From: Tenrec ecaudatus
Lineage: Eukaryota; Chordata; Mammalia; Afrosoricida; Tenrecidae
Assembly: GCF_050624435.1 (NCBI RefSeq)
Contig: NC_134537.1
Location: 10,722,584 to 10,786,583 of the forward strand
Direction of reading: 5' to 3'
DNA: 64,000 nt
Both the position numbers and the translations under genes were made by a program. Shown one piece after another: positions 1 to 12,544 of this stretch; position 1 is the first letter of the stretch, and every line of letters begins with the position of its first letter. The notes under the pieces are model-generated. The model was not told where the DNA came from. It saw nothing but the letters and a program-made list of their open reading frames with translations, and did no database searches.

Positions 1-152
1 CATATCCTGTAGTCAGCCATTGCGCACTGCTCTGGGTGGTTCTATGGCTGGGAAAGGGATCAACGCGGAATCTGTGAAACTGAATTCCTGTTGTACTCCT
101 TTGCCTATGGCCCCACTCTAATCACTGAGACCTTGGCATTTTCCTTTGAACC

Positions 153-1485
153 ATTTTTTTCTTTTTAAATAATTTTATTGGGGGTTCATACAACTCTTAT
201 CACAATCCATCCATCCATCCACTGTGTCAAGCACATTTGTACATTTGTTGTCCTCATCATTCTCAAAACATTTTCTTTCTACTTGAGCCCTTGGTATCAG
301 CTCCTCATGTTTCCCCCCTCCCTCCCACACTCTACCTCCCTCACGAACCCTTGATAATTTATAATTATTATTTTTTCATGTCTTACACCGACCGGTGTTT
401 CCCTTCACCCACTTTTCTGTTGTCGATCCTCCTGAGAGGGGGTTATATGCAGATCACTGTGATCTTTGTGATCATTGTGATCAGTTCCTCCTCTCCCCCA
501 CCTTTCCCTACCCTCCTGGTATGGCTACTCTCAATATTGGTCCTGAGGGATTTATCTGTCCTGGATTCCCTGTATTTCCAGTTCTTATCTGTACCAGTGC
601 ACATGCTATATCCTAGCTTGATTGGTAAAGTAGAATTGTGGTCATGATAGTTGGGGGAGGCTTGTCTCTTCCCTGTGACCCTTCTGTATGGAGATGTCCA
701 ATTGTCTACAGATGGCCTTAGGGTCTCCACTCCGCACTCCCCCTCATTCACATTGATATGATTTTTTTGTTCTTGGCCTTTGATGCCTGATACCGGAGCC
801 CGTTGACACCTCATGATCACACAGGCTGGTGTGCTTCCTCCATGTGGACATTGTTGCTTCTCAGTCAGATGGCTGCTTGTTTATTTTCAAGGTTTTAAGA
901 CCCCAGATGCTATATCCTTTGATAGCTGGGCACCATCAGCTTTCTTCACCACGTTTGGCTTATGCACCGGTTTCTACAGCGATCATGTCAGGAAGCTGAG
1001 CATCAAAGAATGCCAGGTAATTAGAACAAAGTGTTCTTGCGCTAAGAGAGTACTTGAGTAGAGGCCCAATATCTGTCTGCTACCTTAATACTAAACCTAT
1101 AAATATATGTACATAGATCTATTTCCCTGTCGTTATATATAAATATATTTATATATGTACATGCCTATATTTAGAGCTCTATAAATGCCTTTTGCTTCCT
1201 CATTCTTCCCTCTATTTCTTATTGCTTTCCTCTGTTTCCATTATCATGTTTAGCCTTCATTTGGGCATCAGTAATTCATCTCAGCTACATTGTCCTTGAT
1301 CAAGCCCTTCCAGGTATCCTGTGCTCTCATCGCTGTCAATTTTAGATCACTTGATGTTCCCTTGTCCCTGGGTTTGTTAACACCTACCTCTTTTTCTCCA
1401 GCCCTCCTCCCATATCCCACCATCCCCTGGCCCCAGAACCGTCACTCACAGTGTTTGCTCCTCTGCATTATTTATCCCACCTATC
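153..1485 (-). mobile_element. Family A LINE-like repeat, long copy
   Basis: The minus strand ends in CAATAAAATT and an A-rich tail (T-rich at 153-172). It matches the other family A copies over about 1.3 kb, including the G-rich tract, the AGACAATTGGACATC block and an AT-rich middle (1,090-1,180). No coding sequence is seen. Confidence 0.8.
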
Positions 1486-1639
1486 AAAACATTTCTTAAT
1501 ACTTCTAAGTGCTGTGTGGAGAGTGAACTACATTAGGTATATTTAATAAATGTGAATGGATCCACTTGATGATTGAAAAGAAGAAATAATTCTGAACCAA
1601 ACCATGGGAATTGTTGCTCACATTTTGTGTCTTCTACTT

Positions 1640-1850
1640 TAGGCCAAGAAATTCACCAAGTACTGTATGTAACTAATTTTCTCCTCATAGTTTTGTGAGG
1701 TGTGCATCTTATTTATTCCCATTTTGCAGATGAGGAAAATGAGATTTCAAGAAGCTTATTAGCTGGGCAAGGACAAACACAGACAGTCAGTAGGCCAGGA
1801 TCTGAACCCCAATATCTGCTTCCAAATTGCATTTTTCCGCCTATGTTTTT
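1640..1850 (+). mobile_element. MIR element
   Basis: CCATTTTGCAGATGAGGAAA followed by a decayed ACACAG...CCAGGATCTGAACCCC segment is the MIR core. Confidence 0.75.
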
Positions 1851-1854
1851 ACTC

Positions 1855-4185
1855 CCCAGTGGAGGTCAAACACAGTTTGAGTCATGTTATGCTGAATGGC
1901 ATTTCACAGAGGAAGGATGAGTGAGCTAGGCCCGTTGGTGACCCACACCCGACTTGGACCAGGGAAATACACATAGACCTTCAGTAGTTAATGGTAATGA
2001 AAGAACTTGCTAAAACACAATTGAAGTATGCATTAGGCTAGTCTTTCAAAATGACTGGGTTTTTAAAATAAGTATCAAACTGTAGTGTTTTAGATGAAAG
2101 TCTATTAAAAATAGACTCGGTTTCCCTCACCTTCATTATTACTAAAGTAATATTAACCTTCCCCAGGCTCTGAAATAGTCCAGAATCCCTAAGTAAAGCA
2201 CAGGTAAGCACATTGATTTCATTAAAGTAAAACCTTATTGAATGTCTACAATGTGCAGTGACAAAATATATAACACTCCATTATATGTGCTATGGGTCAA
2301 AGGTTGCCAATAAAGGCCTGCCCATTGTTTTCAAAAAGGAAAATGAGCTTTCAGGCTTTATATAAAAATTCTGGTTTCTGTCGTCTCTTGAACAAAACCC
2401 TGAATTTTCAGCTACTCTTAAATCAGAAGAGCTCGTAGCAGTTGCTTCATCTGAGATGAGGACAGCCTCTTGAATTTGTCGTGATCTTTACTATTTCCTA
2501 GAGTTTCTTTAACACAGAGGTTGAGGGTCACGTGCCAGGGTCAAGTGCCCAGAATACCACTTGGCTGACTACCAATAGCTGTTTGGTTGGTAGCATTTGG
2601 CTGTAACTTGAGAGAAGGCGTTAGAGAAACTCTTAGGCATTTTCTTTAGCATACAATGGTCTGAAAATCAAAGAGGGTAGAGTATGGGCAAGAAGCAGGA
2701 GGGATTCTAGAATGAAGGACAGTCTATGGCAGAGAATGTAGCGATGGATATTAACATTAGGTGTTGGGAGGGCAGTACTGATCAGGGGGGTTTCAGAAGT
2801 CTGTAGCAGAAGGGAAGGATAGTGGAAAGGCCCTTCGTTAAAATGATCAAGACGGACGATTGATGCATGAAACAAAGGAAGAGAGAAAGGAAGCTAAAAG
2901 GAAAGAGGAAGGCGGGTGAAGGAGGACAGCTTTCTGGGGAGAGGTTGCCTCCTCAGGACAATGGAAGTCAGGTAGCCCAAGAGCACAGTCAGCCTTTGAC
3001 CACATAGAGTTTGGGGCTTGGCCGAGGCTGACTTGAAGACACTTCTCAACTCCTGATTGCCCCAGGAGTGTGCTCCTTCCTCAGGTAATGGGATTATGAT
3101 GAGACCGACCAAATGGATTAAGTCAACAGGAGCTAGAGGTGGACGCAAACATGACCTTGGAGGAGGGACGGCCTCAGCCCCACTCCACGCCCAGACAGCT
3201 GTCGGGATCGTGGAGCTTTTCATTTGTCACAAACCATACAGCGGCTGGTCTTGCTTGCTGTGCGATCCTGTTTTCTGGGACTTGTGGCAGAGATGGCTGG
3301 TCCCTACCTCATATCCACGCTCTCCCGTCTTTCTCAGTCAAAAACAATCCCAGGACCATTCTGCGTTGCAAGGTACCCAGCTAAAAACTATACTACTGTT
3401 CTCAGCTTTCCTTGTTAGATGCGGCCAATGGAATATGAGCAGAGGTTTTGGGTGGGTTTTGCAAAAACCTCGCTTCAAGGAACCCTACTCGGTGGGGTGG
3501 GGGGGGGGAATGTCCATTTTCTTCTCTTTCTTTGTGCTTCTTGCTGTGTGGAATGCAGAGATGATGCTGGAAGGGCGGCAGCCATATCAGATCCTGAGGT
3601 GACCCTGCCATGTGGCTGGGCTGCAGAGGGGCCTGCGGCCCTGCACTGCCTTTCTCTGGATGTATTATATAGGCGAGAGAAGAAACCCTTCATGTTTAAC
3701 CCTCTGCTGTTTGGGGTTTTCATTTCAATGAAGCTGAACCTCCCCCTGGCCTGGAAAAATGTAGCTGCCTGAATGGAAACCCAGGATTCGGAGAAGGTGG
3801 GCACGCTGGCTCCTACCGTCCTGTGTGGGAGCTGTCTACCGCACGGACTGCATTTTCTATCCTAACCACCAACTGGGAGAGTTGGGCCAGCTCAGTGTGG
3901 TTTGTAGGAGGACACATTAGAAATAGAAAAAGATTCAGTACACTGTGTCTCTGCAGAATCCAGAGGCCACCTGGCAGGGCAGCTGTCCATGAACTGTCTT
4001 GGGCTCCTCAGGGCTCTTCAATACACAATGGTAACAGATCGTGTACTACGGGAGCTTTAAAGGCGAGCATTGATGGAGCTAGCATTGTTTATAGTCCGCC
4101 TGGCAAACAAGGCACCCCAACTCTCACGCTGAAACCAGCAGCAGAGTCCCTGAAATGCAAGTTTAAAAAGTCTCAAAGAAAATCA
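1855..4185 (+). other. No gene seen
   Basis: The DNA looks unique. Overlapping short frames on both strands at 3.0-3.8 kb have no recognisable protein or codon bias. Confidence 0.6.
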
Positions 4186-4188
4186 TCC

Positions 4189-4618
4189 TCTATGATGTAC
4201 ACTGGTACAGATAGGAACTGGAAACACGGGCATCCAGGACAGATGATCACTTCAGAACCAGTGCTGAAAGTGGTGATACTGGGAGAGTGGAGGGAGGGTG
4301 AGGTAGAAAGGGGGAACCGATGACAAGGATCTACATATAACCCCTCCCTGGGGGATGGACAACAGAAAAGTGGGTGAAGGGAGATGTTGGACAGTGTAAG
4401 GTATGACAAAATAATAATTTATAAATTATTAAGGGTTCATGAGGGAGGGGGTAGCGGGGAGGGAGGGGGAAAATGAAGAGCTGATACCAAGGGCTCAAGT
4501 AGAAAGCAAATGTTTTGAGAACGATGATGGCAACAAATGTTTAAATGTGCTTGACACAATCAATGGATGTATGGATTGTGATAAGAGTTGTATGAGCCCC
4601 CAATGAAATGATTTAAAA
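4189..4618 (+). mobile_element. Family A repeat, 5'-truncated
   Basis: It starts near TGTACACTGGTACAGATAGG and ends AATGAAATGATTTAAAAAA. Similar sequences AAATCATCCTCT before and AAACCATCCTTT after look like a decayed target duplication. Confidence 0.8.
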
Positions 4619-5007
4619 AACCATCCTTTTTTCCCTTGCTGTTTGTAATTTGGGTAAGAGCTGGAGACAGGCAGGGTTGGCATCCAATTGGCAATACAGT
4701 ATTGTATCCACTCCAGTTGTTAAATGATTGAAACTATCATACTACTTGGCAAGTAGCTATGGCTCTGTCTCTCCAACACCTTGTTCCTAAGGACCACCAA
4801 GACCATTACACGAATCCGTAACTGTGAGAGCGGCTTCACTGTTCATTTGAAAATTCCAGTATCTTTTCCTTACACTTTCCCATGGACTCCTTGATGCCCC
4901 TTCATTAGAGGTCAATGCCTGGCAACAGTTACCCTCCTGGACGCAGTCACTACCCCCTCGCATTGGGGGCCGTGAGCCTATAGTGATCGTTTTCCAAGCT
5001 ATGTGTT

Positions 5008-5192
5008 AGTTGCCACCTAGTATTTGGCCATTGCGTTGGTTGCAGCTCATGGGACAGAACGACTCGATAAGATAATGAGATGATAATGAGTAGACAGCCT
5101 CACCTTTCTCCCGAGGAGTGGCTGGTAAGTTCGAACCAACAACCTCATAGTTAGCAGTCCAACGCTTAACCCAAGGTGTCACGAGAGCCTCT
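5008..5192 (-). mobile_element. AfroSINE
   Basis: On the minus strand it shows the tRNA-like head with internal promoter region and the conserved GTTAGCAGTCCAACGCTTAA-type segment (plus strand). The 3' end is decayed. Confidence 0.75.
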
Positions 5193-5639
5193 TTCTATTT
5201 GCCCATCATGTGATTAAAACTATGTAGAGATGTATTTCTCTAATATTCCAAAGTGCACCTCTGGATCAGATGGGATCAGCCAAGGGACAGAGAATGTGTG
5301 CCCCTACAGCGTCCTACTTTCTTCAGAACTGGTTTTGCTCAGTTGTATCTCAGGGGTGATGTCATCAGCCTGGGCTGATACACGAGGAAGCAAATGGCAA
5401 ATGTGACACTTGCCACTCATCTGTCTTACAGTGACAATGTCAAGGCTGTGCTTACTGCATCACAGCATCTACCTACAAGGATCTTCAGAGACATGTGCAA
5501 CTAATTTCAGTACCAATAGAAGTTGCAGTTACATTAAGAAACTTACCTTCTTAGTATCTTACAAGCCAAACAAAGTGTTTTCTTATATTAATCATTTCAC
5601 GTAAGTGCAAGCGCCATTGTTGGGTGCAGCCTTGCACCG

Positions 5640-5902
5640 TCCTCACAATGATCCTTGGGTTTGACCATCGTTGTGACCCCCAGGTCTATCCTGCTTCTTC
5701 TTTTTCATGGCTCTCTAACTTTACTAAACACGACACCCTTTCCTAGGGGCTGCTGTCCCCTGAGAAGACCTTCAAAGTATTTGAGATCAAGCCTCGCCAT
5801 CCTCCTTTCTACAGTCTTAGGGCTATCCTTCTTCCAAGAAAGATCTACTTGTTCTTCTGGAAGTCCAGGGTATTTTCAACATGTTTTGTGCACACCATAA
5901 TT
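5640..5902 (-). mobile_element. RTE LINE fragment, left part
   Basis: The minus strand matches the C-terminal part of the RTE ORF. It is interrupted at 5,903 by a family A element and resumes at 6,599. Confidence 0.75.
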
Positions 5903-5915
5903 AAGATGCATCGAT

Positions 5916-6585
5916 GCAAACAAGGGGGGGCCGCAGTGAAGACCCAAAACCCATCTGTAGACAATTGGACATCCCCTCACAGAAGGGTCACAAGGAAGGG
6001 ATGAGCCAGCAAGGGTGCAGTATTATAGCACCAATGAAACATACAGCTTTCCCTTAGTTTGTTAATGCCCCCCTCAACCCCACGATCATGATGCCAGTTC
6101 TACCTCACAAGTCTGGCTAGACCAGAGCATGTATACTGGCACAGATAAGAGTTCTCAGCACCGGAATCCAGGACAGAGAAACCCCTCAGGAACAGTAAAG
6201 GGAGCAGCAATACCATGAGAGTAGGGGGAGCAGAAGGAAGAAAGGGGGAACAGATGTCAATGATCGACGTGTTAATGCCCCCCTTCCGGGGGGATGAAGA
6301 ATAGAAACATAGGAGAAAGGAGACAGCAGATGGTGTAAGATATGAAAATAGTAATAATAATAAGAAAGTATAATTTATCAAGGGCTCATGAGGGTGGGAA
6401 GGTGGGGGAGGGAGGGGAAACAGAGGAGCTGATACTAAGGGCTCAAGCAGCAAGGAAATGTTTTGAACATGACAATGGCAACATATGTACACATGCGCCT
6501 GATACAACAGATGTATGAATTGTTGTAAGAGGTATAAGAGCTCCCGATAAAATGATTTATTAAAATAAAAGAAAACTGGGAAATA
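5916..6585 (+). mobile_element. Family A repeat inserted in RTE
   Basis: It is flanked by AAGATGCATCGAT (5,903-5,915) and AAGATGCACCGAT (6,586-6,598), a 13-bp target duplication with one mismatch. The two flanks rejoin to a continuous RTE fragment. Confidence 0.88.
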
Positions 6586-6598
6586 AAGATGCACCGAT

Positions 6599-6990
6599 TT
6601 TTTTTCTTCTTTGCTCTTCCTTATTCAATGCCCAGTTTTCGCATGCTGATGAGTTGATTGAGAAGACCATGGTTGGGGTCAGGCGCACCTTAGTCCTCCA
6701 AGTGAGATCCTTGCTCCCTAACCCCTCAAGGAGGTCTTGTGGAGCAGATTTTCCCAATGCAATGTGTCATTGGAATTCTTCAGTGCTGCTCTCATGAACA
6801 TCGATTGTGGATCCAGCGAGATGAAATCCTTTACAACTTTGATCTCTTCCCCAGGTGATCACAATGCTATCTGTTGGTTTTGTTGGTTTTCTTTCCATTG
6901 AGTTGCAAGCCAAACTGAAGGATGTAGTCCTTGGACCTCATCAGTACATGCTTCAAGCCCTCCTTGACTTCAAGAGCTACTATTTCTTGC
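6599..6990 (-). mobile_element. RTE LINE fragment, right part
   Basis: This continues the RTE fragment at 5,640-5,902 on the minus strand, including the segment coding for a KVRLTPTMVFSI-like motif (minus strand near 6,690). Together they are one insertion split by a later one. Confidence 0.8.
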
Positions 6991-7289
6991 TTTTACAAAA
7001 AGGAAACAGGCAGAGAGGGGGTAGGACGGTTGTTAGGCTCACACAGAAGTGGCGCATATGATTCCAGACTCCATAACATCTCCAAATTAAACTGAATGGA
7101 TGACAGAAATTGGTCAATGTCTCCGTTTTCGTCACCTTGCCCTGTGTATGCTCTACCACATTCATGGACAGAGTTGGAGCAAGAGTGAAAACACAAATAT
7201 TTACGAGTATACCCTCACTCTTCCTTCCACACACGCTCAGCCTGTGTGGCTGTCCAAGCATCTACTTGTCCAAAATCAAAACAACCCCC

Positions 7290-7502
7290 ACCCCCACCCC
7301 CCAAACTCGCTGCAATCATGCTGATCCTGACTCATGGTAACCCGAGAGCAGAGTCGAACTGCTCCGGTGCGGGTCTGATATTGGAAATAGTTACAGATGT
7401 AAAAAGTCTCATCTTTTGGTTGCAGAGAAGGTGGTGGCTTTGAACTACTGACCCTGTGGTTAGCAGCCCAACCCGTGACCCACCATGCCATCAGGGGCTC
7501 TA
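7290..7502 (-). mobile_element. AfroSINE
   Basis: It contains TGGTTAGCAGCCCAACC and ACCATGCCATCAGGGGCTC on the plus strand, the reverse of the SINE head. The 3' end is preceded by a C/A-rich run. Confidence 0.8.
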
Positions 7503-8289
7503 CTTGCAGGTGATCATGATTGAAGCTTTGTGTGTAATAACATGATTTCCCCCATTGACTGACTCTTGCAAACCTCCCTGCAATGTCTTCCCTGCTTCCA
7601 TCAATGTTGGTCAAACTCCCTCTTATTATTTTTCCCTTTCCCTTAAACCCAAATGAACACTTATTTAACCTCTAGCCAGTGACTTTCCCTCGCTCTCTCT
7701 CCTCCCCGAGTGGTCCTATTGTGACGATCTGATTTCGCTCAGCATCATGTCCTCCAGGTTCGTGCCTGCTCCAAAGTGCGCCACAGATTCACCGTTAGTT
7801 TTTAACATTGCATGCGACTCCATTCTGTGCCTGTGCCAAAGTTTATCTATTGATCTATTCTTCCATCGATGGGCATTTGGATTATATTCATCATTTTGGG
7901 GGGAATTCTGGTAAGTCAGCAAAAGTCTTTATTATGACGATTTGCAAAGGCTAAAAGAATTATGCCCCTAGAATCTTAAGCACCTGATCTTGGGGTCAGA
8001 ATAATAGTGAAATAAAGAAAGGAATGATGATATGACCAAATATGACAGGTTAAGCACCGCCACCATTAAAAAAGCCTCAATGTCAGAAAATAAACATTGT
8101 AGGGAAGAATAAATCCAGTGCTGGACAAAGAAAAAACAACAAACCAGGCATTTCCTTCCTCCTGACAGAAAGAGCAGATGGAAATCAGCCAATGGAGAAA
8201 ACTATCCCCATACATTGGCATCACTGGATCTTTGGTGGTCATGAAACAGTAGCTTTAAAATTTGGAGGGAAGATGATTTTGAACCTGAA

Positions 8290-8520
8290 AATCTACATTT
8301 CATGCAGACATATGTACAAGAAGGAAGACAAAATAAGGCATTTCTGAAACAGGGGCGTTTGCAGAGACTATATAGGCTTCACAGTCAATATAGGTTTACT
8401 CCTAGAGACTATATTCATGCTGCACTCCAGAAAAATAAGTTAAAGGAAGCGAAAGACACAGGACAAAAGATCTGCAAGACAATATCGTATCCAAATCACG
8501 CTGGCATATAATGAGAGTAA
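8290..8520 (+). mobile_element. Possible L1M 3' fragment
   Basis: The text GTACAAGAAGGAAGACAAAA with later CTGCACTCCAGAAAAATAAG and TTAAAGGAAGCGAAAGACAC resembles the 3' end of old L1 elements. The match is loose. Confidence 0.35.
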
Positions 8521-9462
8521 TTTCTAGAAGAATAGAAATTTCATGTATGACTCAACCCAACAAATGGTGGACAAGGGACAAAAGAGCTACAAAAGGCATG
8601 GTAAATTAAAAACACTGAATCAGAATGAAGCAGGAAAACCCACAATTACCTGTAACAAAAAAATGGATATTATGGCTGTGTTACAGTATTTATTCAAAGC
8701 TATCGTCTGGCTTATGTTAAAACTGTCTCAAAACTTCACGCAGTTGATATTTCTGAGACATACCTTAGGTCAAACGACTGAAATGCAAATAGGGATTGAG
8801 CAAAATAAACCAAACCAAGCTGGTGGAAAAGTGGACTTTCATCATCAGGAAAAATGAATTTAAGGAAAATTTCAGTAAACAGGATAAAGAAGAATATTTC
8901 AAATAGATCCAAGTTTTCTGTACCAAGAATATGAATCCTGAACCCTTATATTCCTAACAACTTAGCAAAATATGTATAAAGCTAAAAAAGGGTAAATAAT
9001 ATATTTATAAATATAATATGATCCTCTAACATACTTGTCTAAGAAGTACAAGTCAATCAATATAAGTTAAGTAATGATACATATATTTTTAATAGTACAA
9101 TTAGTTTGCTTTGGCAGATGCCAATGATTCAAATTTTGTACCCAATGCAAAGCATATCATTAATTTTCAAGCACCATGCTATGTTTACATAAACACATTA
9201 TGTTATTTCACAAAGAGATATAAAAATTAAACATAAAAATTATCTGGGGTATATTTGCTCATCAGGTTGCAATAAATCATTAACAAAAAGTTAGTCAAGC
9301 CAATTCTCTCTTGGGAGAGGGGCCTTCAACAATTTAGATGAGATAAGAAATTAAAATTAAAATGATAAGCTATGAAGGAACGCTTTTTCAAACGAGAGCA
9401 CTAGACATTCAAGCTTAGGTGAGCTAATGTATTGGGTCATCCATAAGTCTCAAGACCACTTT

Positions 9463-9535
9463 TGATGGGATGAATTGACATCGTGGATGCAACAACAGGG
9501 TCAAACAGAGCAAACGCTCTGAGGATGGTCACTAC
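9463..9535 (+). mobile_element. RTE LINE 3'-end scrap
   Basis: A short piece resembles the RTE tail (GAATTGACATCGTGG, then GAGGATGGTCAC). Only the last part of the element is present. Confidence 0.45.
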
Positions 9536-10204
9536 GAGTCCCCTACGACGGCCCCTAGCAACAGAAATCACAACAGGCGAAGCAACAGCGCACTCTCCTA
9601 CCAACTCAAATCGTAGACAAAGAGTGACCAAATCAGTTTTAAGGAGTGTGTGTATGTGGGGAGGAAATAACTGATTAAGAAAGCAACAAGAGCTAATAAG
9701 TTAGGGAGAAAAAGGAATAGGAGCCAATGTGATTTAAGCTTATTATTTTAAGAGACCATGAACAGGTACAGAGGTTTAGCCATTGTAACAAAAAAAAATG
9801 GGGAGAGGTCCATTAAGAAAACTTTGATAAGAAGAAAGGGATAGAGTTTGATTCGGAGAACTTTTTAAAATAATGAAAATTACTTCTCTGTGCAGGAATT
9901 CACTTGAAAACTTGGATGAAAGGACAATTTTACACAAACTTCTATAATTGATTTACAAACATATAGAAGATAGGAAAAGATCCTCTCCTAAGAAAGGAAT
10001 CGGGCCTAAATCGTTTAACAGAGGAGTTTTTCAAATATCAAGTATTCCAGGCTTTAGAAATGTCTCAAAGTATAGAGAAGTATGGAAAGCCCCCCAATGT
10101 AGTTTATGATTAAAGTCAAAGGTAATGTAAAAGATCTAGAAAAGAAAAGGCTTCATCACCTATCTGGAGTAAATTTCATTAAATAATTGGGTCAACAGAC
10201 CTCA

Positions 10205-10770
10205 ATCCTTAAAGACACCCGTTCTCTTGATACTGTGAAGGGGTCCTTGTGCAGCAGCTTCACCCAATGCTACACTTAATTTGATACGTTGACTGCTGCT
10301 TCCATGAGCATTGATGGTGGGTCTGGATAAGAGGAAACTCAATCTTTTCTCTGTTTATCGTGGTGCTACTTCTTGGTCCAGTTGTGAGATTTTTTATTTT
10401 CTTTACATCAGTTGTAATCCATAAGGAAGACAGCAGTCTTTGACCTTCATCAGTGAGGGCTTCATGTTCAGCACACAAGGTTGGTCATCTGCATATCGGG
10501 TTGTTAATAAGCCTATCCCCCATCTTGATACACCTTCTTTATATAATCCAGCGCTCTGATTTTTTTTTTTTGCTCAGCACTTAGAATGAATATGTACAGC
10601 AAGAAGACACAACCTGGACACCCACCTTTCTTGATTTTAAACCATGCAGGCTTCACTTGTTCTGTTCACACAAAGGCCTCTTGATTCAGCACAGCTTCTG
10701 CAAGAGCACAATTAAGGGCTCTGGAATTGCCATTCTTCTCAGGACGATTCAGTTTGTCAAATGCCTTAGC
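10205..10770 (-). mobile_element. RTE LINE fragment
   Basis: On the minus strand this corresponds to the RT and downstream region of RTE, with the AIDDQPC-like (cytosine-to-thymine decayed) active-site area near 10,480. It carries many frameshifts and ends where an old L1 fragment begins. Confidence 0.75.
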
Positions 10771-10774
10771 AATA

Positions 10775-11060
10775 AAATGCCTTCACCAATGAAACATACA
10801 CAAGTCAAGATTTTTCTAGTATTCGCTACTTCCAGCCAAGATCTATCTGATAAGAGGGTGCTATTCCTTCTCATTAGCCATCAGGGAAATGCAAATCAAA
10901 ACCACCATGGATTCCACTGAAGATCCACTAGGATAGTTAGAATTGAAAAGGCAAATGATGATAAATATTGGAGAAGCTATGGAGATATCAGAATTCTTGT
11001 ACATTGCTGATGGGAATATAAAATAGTGCAACTGCCTTGGGAAAGTCTGGCAGTTCCCTA
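10775..11060 (+). mobile_element. Old L1 fragment, ORF2 3' part (left)
   Basis: GGGAAATGCAAATCAAAACC, GGAGAAGCTATGGAGATATC-like and GCTGATGGGAATATAAAATA are hallmarks of the end of mammalian L1 ORF2. It is broken by an AfroSINE at 11,086. Confidence 0.8.
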
Positions 11061-11085
11061 CATGTGTCCATGCAGGGTCAGCTTA

Positions 11086-11285
11086 TGACCTGCCATGTGG
11101 AGCTTCTGTGCTGCTAACTGCAATGTCAGCCGTCAGCAGCTGGAAACCACCGGAGGCTCTGCGGGAGAAAGATGGGATTTCCACTCCTATCAAGAGCTAC
11201 AGACTTGGAAACGCAAAGGGGCAGCTCTCCCCTGTCCTGATGGATCTGGCTGAGTCGGAGTTGACTTGATGGCAATGAATCAGAG
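11086..11285 (+). mobile_element. AfroSINE nested in old L1
   Basis: It contains CAGCTGGAAACCACCGG, GGGAGAAAGATGGGATTTCC and GAGTCGGAGTTGACTTGATG. L1 ORF2 sequence stops before it and resumes after it. Confidence 0.82.
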
Positions 11286-11440
11286 TCAGACTTTATGATC
11301 CAGCATTTCCCGTCTGTAATATCCTTCCAAAAATGTTTACGCAACAGCATTATTAATAGTAGCCCCAAACAGCCCTGAATCTCTCAGTTGGAGAAGACGA
11401 GATTCCTTGACAATCAGCATAGAAGAGAAAGACAGACATC
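11286..11440 (+). mobile_element. Old L1 fragment (right)
   Basis: TATGATCCAGCATTTCCCGT and GCAGCATTATTAATAGTAGC continue the same L1 past the SINE. Confidence 0.7.
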
Positions 11441-11454
11441 CTGGTCCCAAATTA

Positions 11455-11548
11455 CCCAAAAACCAAAATCAAATTCGCTTACCTTGAGTCAATTCTGACT
11501 CACAGTGACTCTATAGGACATAGTAGAACTGACCTATAGGGTTTCTGC
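11455..11548 (-). mobile_element. AfroSINE 3' half
   Basis: It carries the RTE-like tail (GACTCACAGTGACTCTATAG on the plus strand) preceded by the CCAAAACC-type end. The head is missing. Confidence 0.7.
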
Positions 11549-11549
11549 A

Positions 11550-11702
11550 GAAGGCTCCCTGGTGGTGTAGTGGTTATGAGTTGGGCTGCGACCTGCATGG
11601 TCAGCAGTTCAAAACCATCATCAGCTCCTCAGGAGAAAGACTGAGCTTTCTACTCCTGTAAACAGTCCGTCTCAGAAACCCACATGGCAGTGAGTTTGGA
11701 GT
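11550..11702 (+). mobile_element. AfroSINE
   Basis: It starts GGCTCCCTGGTGGTGTAGTG and includes GTCAGCAGTTCAAAACCATC. The 3' part is shortened. Confidence 0.8.
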
Positions 11703-11882
11703 AGAATGTGGCTGCTAGCCACAAGGTTGGCAGTTCAAACCCAACAGCCACAGCCTCCGGAGGGAGAGGAGGTTTTCTGTTGCTGTAAAAATGGACAGCC
11801 TCAGACACGCAGAGGGGCAGTTCTCCTCTGCCCGAGAGGGTTGCCATGACTCAGAATCACCTGGGTGGCAGTGGGTTTGGGG
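11703..11882 (+). mobile_element. AfroSINE
   Basis: It includes AAGGTTGGCAGTTCAAACCC and GACTCAGAATCACCTGGGTG, and follows head-to-tail on the previous SINE. Confidence 0.78.
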
Positions 11883-11919
11883 GGACATTTGAAGAAGGTG
11901 TCTGCCATATCTTTCCCCC

Positions 11920-11995
11920 GTGGAAGGCTGGGTTCAAACCACCAAGCTTGCACTTAGCAGCTGAACACTTAACCACTTGCCACCAAGGCTCCTTA
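11920..11995 (-). mobile_element. AfroSINE head fragment
   Basis: GGGTTCAAACCACC and ACCACTTGCCACCAAGGCTC on the plus strand are the reversed tRNA-like head. Confidence 0.65.
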
Positions 11996-12057
11996 CAGTG
12001 GTGTTAGTGAATTTCAAAAAAGCTGTTTAAAAAGGAGTACTGATTAAAAAGAAATAG

Positions 12058-12172
12058 TTGCTGCAGTCATGGAGTTAAGTCCGACTCATGACATCTGTGT
12101 ACATCATAGCAGAACTCTGCTCCACTGAATTTGGCTGAGTTTTCTGTAAATCAACAGGCTTTTCTTCCCAGG
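12058..12172 (-). mobile_element. AfroSINE 3' fragment
   Basis: AAGTCCGACTCATGACATCT on the plus strand marks the tail of a minus-strand copy. The head is not present here. Confidence 0.55.
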
Positions 12173-12311
12173 TCCTGATGGGTGGACTGAAAATTTCAGT
12201 AGCATTTTGTTTATGCATTAATTATTCCCATTACACTCATGAATCCCTACTATGTTGGGCTAAACTCTCCCTTCTATTTTTCACTGAAAAATGAGAGAAA
12301 CTAAGCTTTGT

Positions 12312-12502
12312 GGGGTGCCCTGGTGGTGTCATGGTTGTGTTTGGCTGTTAAACCCAAGGTCAGCAGTTTGAAACCACCAGCCACTCCTTGGGGTTAAGAT
12401 GAGGCTTTCTACTTCCGTTGCAGTCTCGGGAACCCACAGGGTCAGCTCTAGCCTGCTTCATTGGGTCACTATGAGTTGGAAACAACTAGATGACAGGGAG
12501 AA
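12312..12502 (+). mobile_element. AfroSINE
   Basis: It starts GGGTGCCCTGGTGGTGTCAT and includes GTCAGCAGTTTGAAACCACC and CACTATGAGTTGGAAACAAC. Confidence 0.85.
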
Positions 12503-12544
12503 GCTTTATGGACATCTCAATAAATGCACAAACATGATTTGGAA

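Larger units (their letters stand above)
7505..10204 (+). other. AT-rich DNA, no gene seen
   Basis: It includes a possible L1 fragment (8.3-8.5 kb) and an RTE scrap (9.46 kb). Otherwise AT-rich with no coding signal. Confidence 0.55.
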
